Below, piece by piece: positions 60,802 through 64,000 of a stretch of DNA of 64,000 nt. Every line of letters starts with the position of its first letter. The stretch's first letter is position 1. The notes under the pieces were generated by a model. It was not told the origin of the DNA, did no database searches, and saw nothing but the letters and a program-made list of their open reading frames with translations. This DNA is from Prorocentrum cordatum (lineage: Eukaryota > Sar > Dinophyceae > Prorocentrales > Prorocentraceae): assembly GCA_963575745.1 (NCBI GenBank), contig CAUYUJ010014271.1:189820-253819 (forward strand), written 5' to 3'. The position numbers and the translations under genes were made by a program.

Positions 60802-60910
60802 ATATTTTCTATGTTTTGGTCCTCCCCACCACTTCCGATATTTTCCCATATTTTCCCAGGGATCGACGAATAATTGTGTCTGTGTGTTTTTTCCCCTCCT
60901 GAGTCACGAC
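60802..60910. repeat. 8-bp duplication and right flank matching the 35.3 kb repeat
   Basis: ATATTTTC at 60802-60809, then sequence resembling 35340-35430 (accacttcc, ccatattttcc, gatcgacgaat, tgtgtctgtgtgtt, cccctcctga). Confidence 0.7.
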
Positions 60911-61601
60911 CGCGCGATGCGCCCGGGGGGGGGCTCGACGTGCCTTCGGCCTGGTCGAGGGCCCCCCAAACTCACTGAGAAGCTACCCGATTCCGGAAGC
61001 CATGAGCCCCCAAGCGCTGCCTTCGCTCGGGGGCGCATCTTCTACTTATACGCCAGCTTCCGCCGGCCTCCCGCCGAGGAAGAGAGGACAACTCGCTCGA
61101 TCTTCGCAGGCGAGGCCCTTCCTGGAACGCGCCATATGACTTTTTCAGCCCTGGCCGCCCGTTGTCCTTGACTTCGGCTTCCAAGTCCGTTATCGGGCCC
61201 GTCCGTCGAGTATTGGCCCGGGGCGCAACAGTGCCCCCGGAAGGCGGGTCGGAAGTTCAGAGGCCGTGGATGGAAACAATCATTTGTCGCCGTGCCACTC
61301 GGGCGCTTTCGACAACCCTGAAGCGAAAAACGTTTTCATCTCTTTGGGGCGCATTTTTTACTTCCGCCACCTTCCGCAGAGCTTCCGCCAGCTTCCGGTG
61401 GCGGAGGCGGCCTCGTTTTGCTTCTGCCGACCTTCCGCCGCCTGCCTCGGTGGAAGAGATGACAACTCGATCGATCCCCGAAGGCAAGGCCCTTTTAGGA
61501 ACGCCCCACTTGTTTTCGACACGCCCAAGTGGACGACGCCGACACCGCGGCGAACCTCGCGGCAACCCAAGCGTTTGAGGCGACGTGTTCCCCCCGTGGC
61601 C
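60911..61601. repeat. Two diverged copies of a ~110-bp segment, no gene
   Basis: ggggcgcat.ttctactt, agcttccgcc, gaagag..gacaactcg.tcgat and ggcaaggccctt occur at 61026-61135 and 61345-61510. A ~60-bp segment (gtggacgacgccgacaccgc) at 61523-61583 is repeated at 61768-61829. Confidence 0.6.
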
Positions 61602-61762
61602 TTAAGTCGAGCCTGTCCCCCTACAGGGGGATATTCGACGAAAAATATAAATGATCAAAAAATACCCCAAAATGTTAAAACAGAAAAAAACTAAAAAAAT
61701 AGTCCCCAGACTATTTTTTACTATTTTTGAATATCCTACCTGTAGAGGGACAGGCCCGACTG
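61602..61762 (+). mobile_element. TTAAGTCGGG element, copy H
   Basis: ttaagtcgagcctgtccccc at left and cctgtagagggacaggcccgact at right; 161 bp. An ~80-bp direct repeat flanks it (61522-61600 and 61765-61843). Confidence 0.9.
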
Positions 61763-62017
61763 CAGCCCAAGTGGACGACGCCGACACCGCGGCGAACCTC
61801 GCGGCAACCCCAGCGTTTGAGGCGACGCTCTCCCCCCGTGGCCGCGGCTTCCCTCCTCCCCAGGCGCGAGGCCGCGCGACGGAGCCGCTGGCGCGGCGAC
61901 GCATTCGGAGGATGCCGGGGCCCCCCAGGAGCGCGTGGGAGGTCGCCGGAGGCCCGGCGCCCTCCAGCCCCTCGGTGGTGGCTTCTGCCTGCCTGCCCCG
62001 CGCGGCAGGCGCTGGGC
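61763..62017. other. No gene recognised
   Basis: Second copy of the flanking duplication, then unassigned GC-rich DNA. Confidence 0.5.
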
Positions 62018-62181
62018 TCAGGTGGGGCCTGTCCCCCTGCAGGCCGATTTTCGAAGACACGTTAAAAATAGTCCAAACATGTCCAAAAATTGTCAAAACA
62101 TATGTTTAAAAATAGTCCCCAGACTATTTTTGTTCGACTATCTTTGAATCTTCCTCCTGTAGAGGGACAGGCCCGACTTAA
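62018..62181 (+). mobile_element. TTAAGTCGGG element, copy I
   Basis: ggtggggcctgtccccctgc at left and cctgtagagggacaggcccgacttaa at right; 164 bp. Confidence 0.88.
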
Positions 62182-62376
62182 CGCTGGGCCCGGATGGTGA
62201 GACTGGCGCTGATGCGGGCTGCTGGCTCAGGGCAAGGCTGGCAGTAGGGATGCGCAATGATGCCGCAGAGCCCTTTGGGCGCCCATGTTGGAGCTTTTCC
62301 GAGCGCGGTAGGTCATCGAAAGCAGTCCATGATGGACCAGAGAGGCACGGATGCTAGGGTACCCTTGGAAGAAAGG
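62182..62376. other. No gene; one GGGTACCCTTGG motif
   Basis: ctagggtacccttgg at about 62355-62369 repeats the palindromic word of 1.7 and 4.8 kb. Nothing else seen. Confidence 0.5.
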
Positions 62377-62500
62377 TTAAGTCGGGCGTGTCTCCCTACA
62401 GGGGGATTGTCGACGAAAAATAAAAAAACACGCAAAACATATTCCAAAATGGTCCAAAAGCAGCCAAGAAATAGTCCCCAGACTATTGTGTTTACTATTT

Positions 62501-62549
<49 letters not shown>

Positions 62550-62574
62550 CTGTAGAGGGACAGGCCCGCCTCAA
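62377..62574 (+). mobile_element. TTAAGTCGGG element, copy J, with AT expansion
   Basis: ttaagtcgggcgtgtctccc at left and cctgtagagggacaggcccgcctcaa at right. An (at)n tract at 62504-62546 has grown within the right arm, lengthening the copy to 198 bp. Confidence 0.88.
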
Positions 62575-62752
62575 CAAAAAGGTTGCCCATCCTGGCAGAA
62601 GGGTTCGACTGCATCCTCCGCCCCCTGGCCGGGCCCAACCTGCTTCCGGGAGCGGTGTGCACGCCCCCTCTGGCCTGGCAAACGTGGACATGCAGCACAC
62701 CGATCACGGGCCCACGATGGGAGGGTGGGCGAGTGTGCATAGATCCCCGGAG
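62575..62752. other. No gene recognised
   Basis: Unassigned GC-rich DNA between two inverted-repeat elements. Confidence 0.45.
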
Positions 62753-62894
62753 GGTTCCAAAAGGGGTTTTTGGGGGAGGGGGTTTTCCAGAGAGCCCCCC
62801 AGGGGCCTCGGAACCTCGTCAAAACTGGGGGTGCACAGCCCCTGGGGGACCCCTCCTGGAAAACGGCCGCTCCCCAAAAACCCCCTTCGGAACC
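62753..62894. repeat. 142-bp hairpin element
   Basis: ggttccaaaaggggtttttg at left pairs with caaaaacccccttcggaacc at right. The pairing continues inward over ggttttccag/ctggaaaac and ccccaggggc/gcccctgggg. Confidence 0.7.
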
Positions 62895-63483
62895 CGCTGG
62901 GATTCTGTTGCCCAGCGATCTTGCGCAGGAAACCAGCAGCCGGCCCTATTCGAGGCCTCAGCACAGGTCCGGCCGGCCCAGGCAACCCTGAGCCCCCACG
63001 CGCTGCGCTGCCGCCTCTTGGAACTTGGGGGCGACCCTTTGGCTTCCGCTGGCCTTCCGCTGGCCGAGCAGGCCAGGCTCGCTCGCCGACCCCCCCCTGG
63101 GCCGGGCGCGCCAAGGGCCACTCCACAGCGAAAAGGGCCACTCCTGCGCGAAGCCGACCGAAGGCCGCCGAAGGCCCCCCCCCCTCCCCTGACATTCCAG
63201 ATGACATTCCAGAGTGCTAGAAAATAACACTCCAGACCTGAAAATCTATCTGGGCTGCCTCAAACCTCGACAGGAATCAGGACGTCGACGTCCTGGTGCT
63301 ATTTTTGAGCCCTCCTGGAAGGTCAGGGTCCCGCAGGGGGGGCGAGCCCTCGATCGAGCCTGCAGGGGCCGCCGAGGGCCTCCGGAGGCCGCCGGAGGCG
63401 CGCCCGCACCGAGGGCCCGTGAGGGCCGCTAGAGGCCCCCGAGCCGAGGGCCCGCGCGAAGGCCCGGAGGCCGCCGAGCCCCC
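62895..63483. other. No gene recognised
   Basis: GC-rich. ORFs on both strands without motifs. Confidence 0.45.
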
Positions 63484-63719
63484 CCCCGGCGGCGGGAGCC
63501 TGATTTTTTGTTGACTCTGGCAAGCTTACTTGCATGGACAAGGGGGGGGGGGGCTGAGCCTGAAGCAAGCCCCAGGGGGGGGGGGCGCGGAAATCACGCA
63601 AGTCGAAAGGCACTTGCACGCTAGTATTCGCTTGAAGAGGGGCGAGGGGGGGGGGGGCGAACGACATGCAAGTAAACTTGCCTGAATCAAAAAAAAAACA
63701 AGCTCCCGCCCCGGGCGGC
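63484..63719. repeat. 236-bp inverted-repeat element with three G runs
   Basis: Left arm ggcggcgggagcctgatttttt then ggcaagcttacttgcatg; right arm catgcaagtaaacttgcc then aaaaaacaagctcccgcc. The loop holds runs of 12, 12 and 11 G at 63542-63553, 63575-63586 and 63647-63657. Confidence 0.7.
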
Positions 63720-64000
63720 GGGAGGCAAGCCTGCACCGGCATCGGATCGCGGAGCCGGATCGGAATCGGAAACGGGTCGGCTCTCCACCGAGCCGCCCCG
63801 AAGCGCATCGGAATCGGATCGCCGAGCCCGGCTCTGGCTGGACCAAGGCCGGCGCGGGTTAACCGAACCGAAGCGAAATCGCGGCCCCAGCCGGCGAACG
63901 AAGCGAATCGCATCGCATCGAATCGTGAGCGGCTCTGTGGGAGGGCCGGGGTGGCCGTGCAGGGGTGGCCAGACTGGGCCTTTCTTCCCACCGAGCCGCC
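63720..64000. other. No gene; gaatcggatcg-rich DNA
   Basis: Words atcggatcg, cggaatcgg and cgcatcgcatcg recur as at 24845-25035. No motif-bearing ORF. Confidence 0.45.

Overview
The window reads as nuclear DNA of a dinoflagellate. Three things support this. An exact copy of the dinoflagellate trans-splicing leader (DinoSL) lies at 40864-40885 on the minus strand. The one recognisable host gene has introns with AG|GC donors. The DNA is GC-rich, gene-poor and full of microsatellites, satellites and retroelements. The species cannot be named from the sequence alone.

The only host gene I can defend is a Na+/Ca2+ exchanger (NCX/SLC8 family) on the minus strand. Four exons can be placed: about 36144-36059, 30352-30239, 25556-25435 and 6051-5924. 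Joined, they give the membrane segment before the alpha-1 repeat, the alpha-1 repeat itself and the following helix. They are separated by introns of about 5.7, 4.7 and 19.4 kb, and both ends of the gene lie outside what I can recognise. The 19.4 kb intron holds two degraded RT-RNase H retroelements in opposite orientation to the gene (about 7.25-10.4 kb and 11.0-17.4 kb).

A third element, related to the first, lies on the minus strand at 37.7-40.86 kb. Its first ATG directly follows the spliced-leader copy, as expected for a reverse-transcribed, trans-spliced mRNA. From 50.79 to 60.80 kb, also on the minus strand, lies what looks like a whole tyrosine-recombinase (DIRS/PAT/Ngaro-type) retrotransposon. 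It has gag, RT, RNase H, an overlapping recombinase ORF and a C-terminal DNA-methyltransferase-like domain. It is bounded by near-identical split direct repeats (A1 ... B1-A2-B2) and flanked by an 8-bp duplication. A related empty site survives at 35.25-35.43 kb.

The rest is repeats. A 150-200 bp terminal-inverted-repeat family (TTAAGTCGGGCCTG...) has ten copies, all in the same orientation, five of them in NCX introns. There are at least four other hairpin elements. Satellites include a CpG-rich palindromic satellite (1-1372), 98-bp, 90-bp and 83-bp arrays, degenerate CCCAAGAGG arrays, and many GAG/CTC tracts. Regions 32.4-34.9 kb and 37.1-37.6 kb carry in-phase repeats that may encode repetitive proteins of unknown role. 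I saw no tRNA, rRNA, CRISPR or bacterial-type operon.
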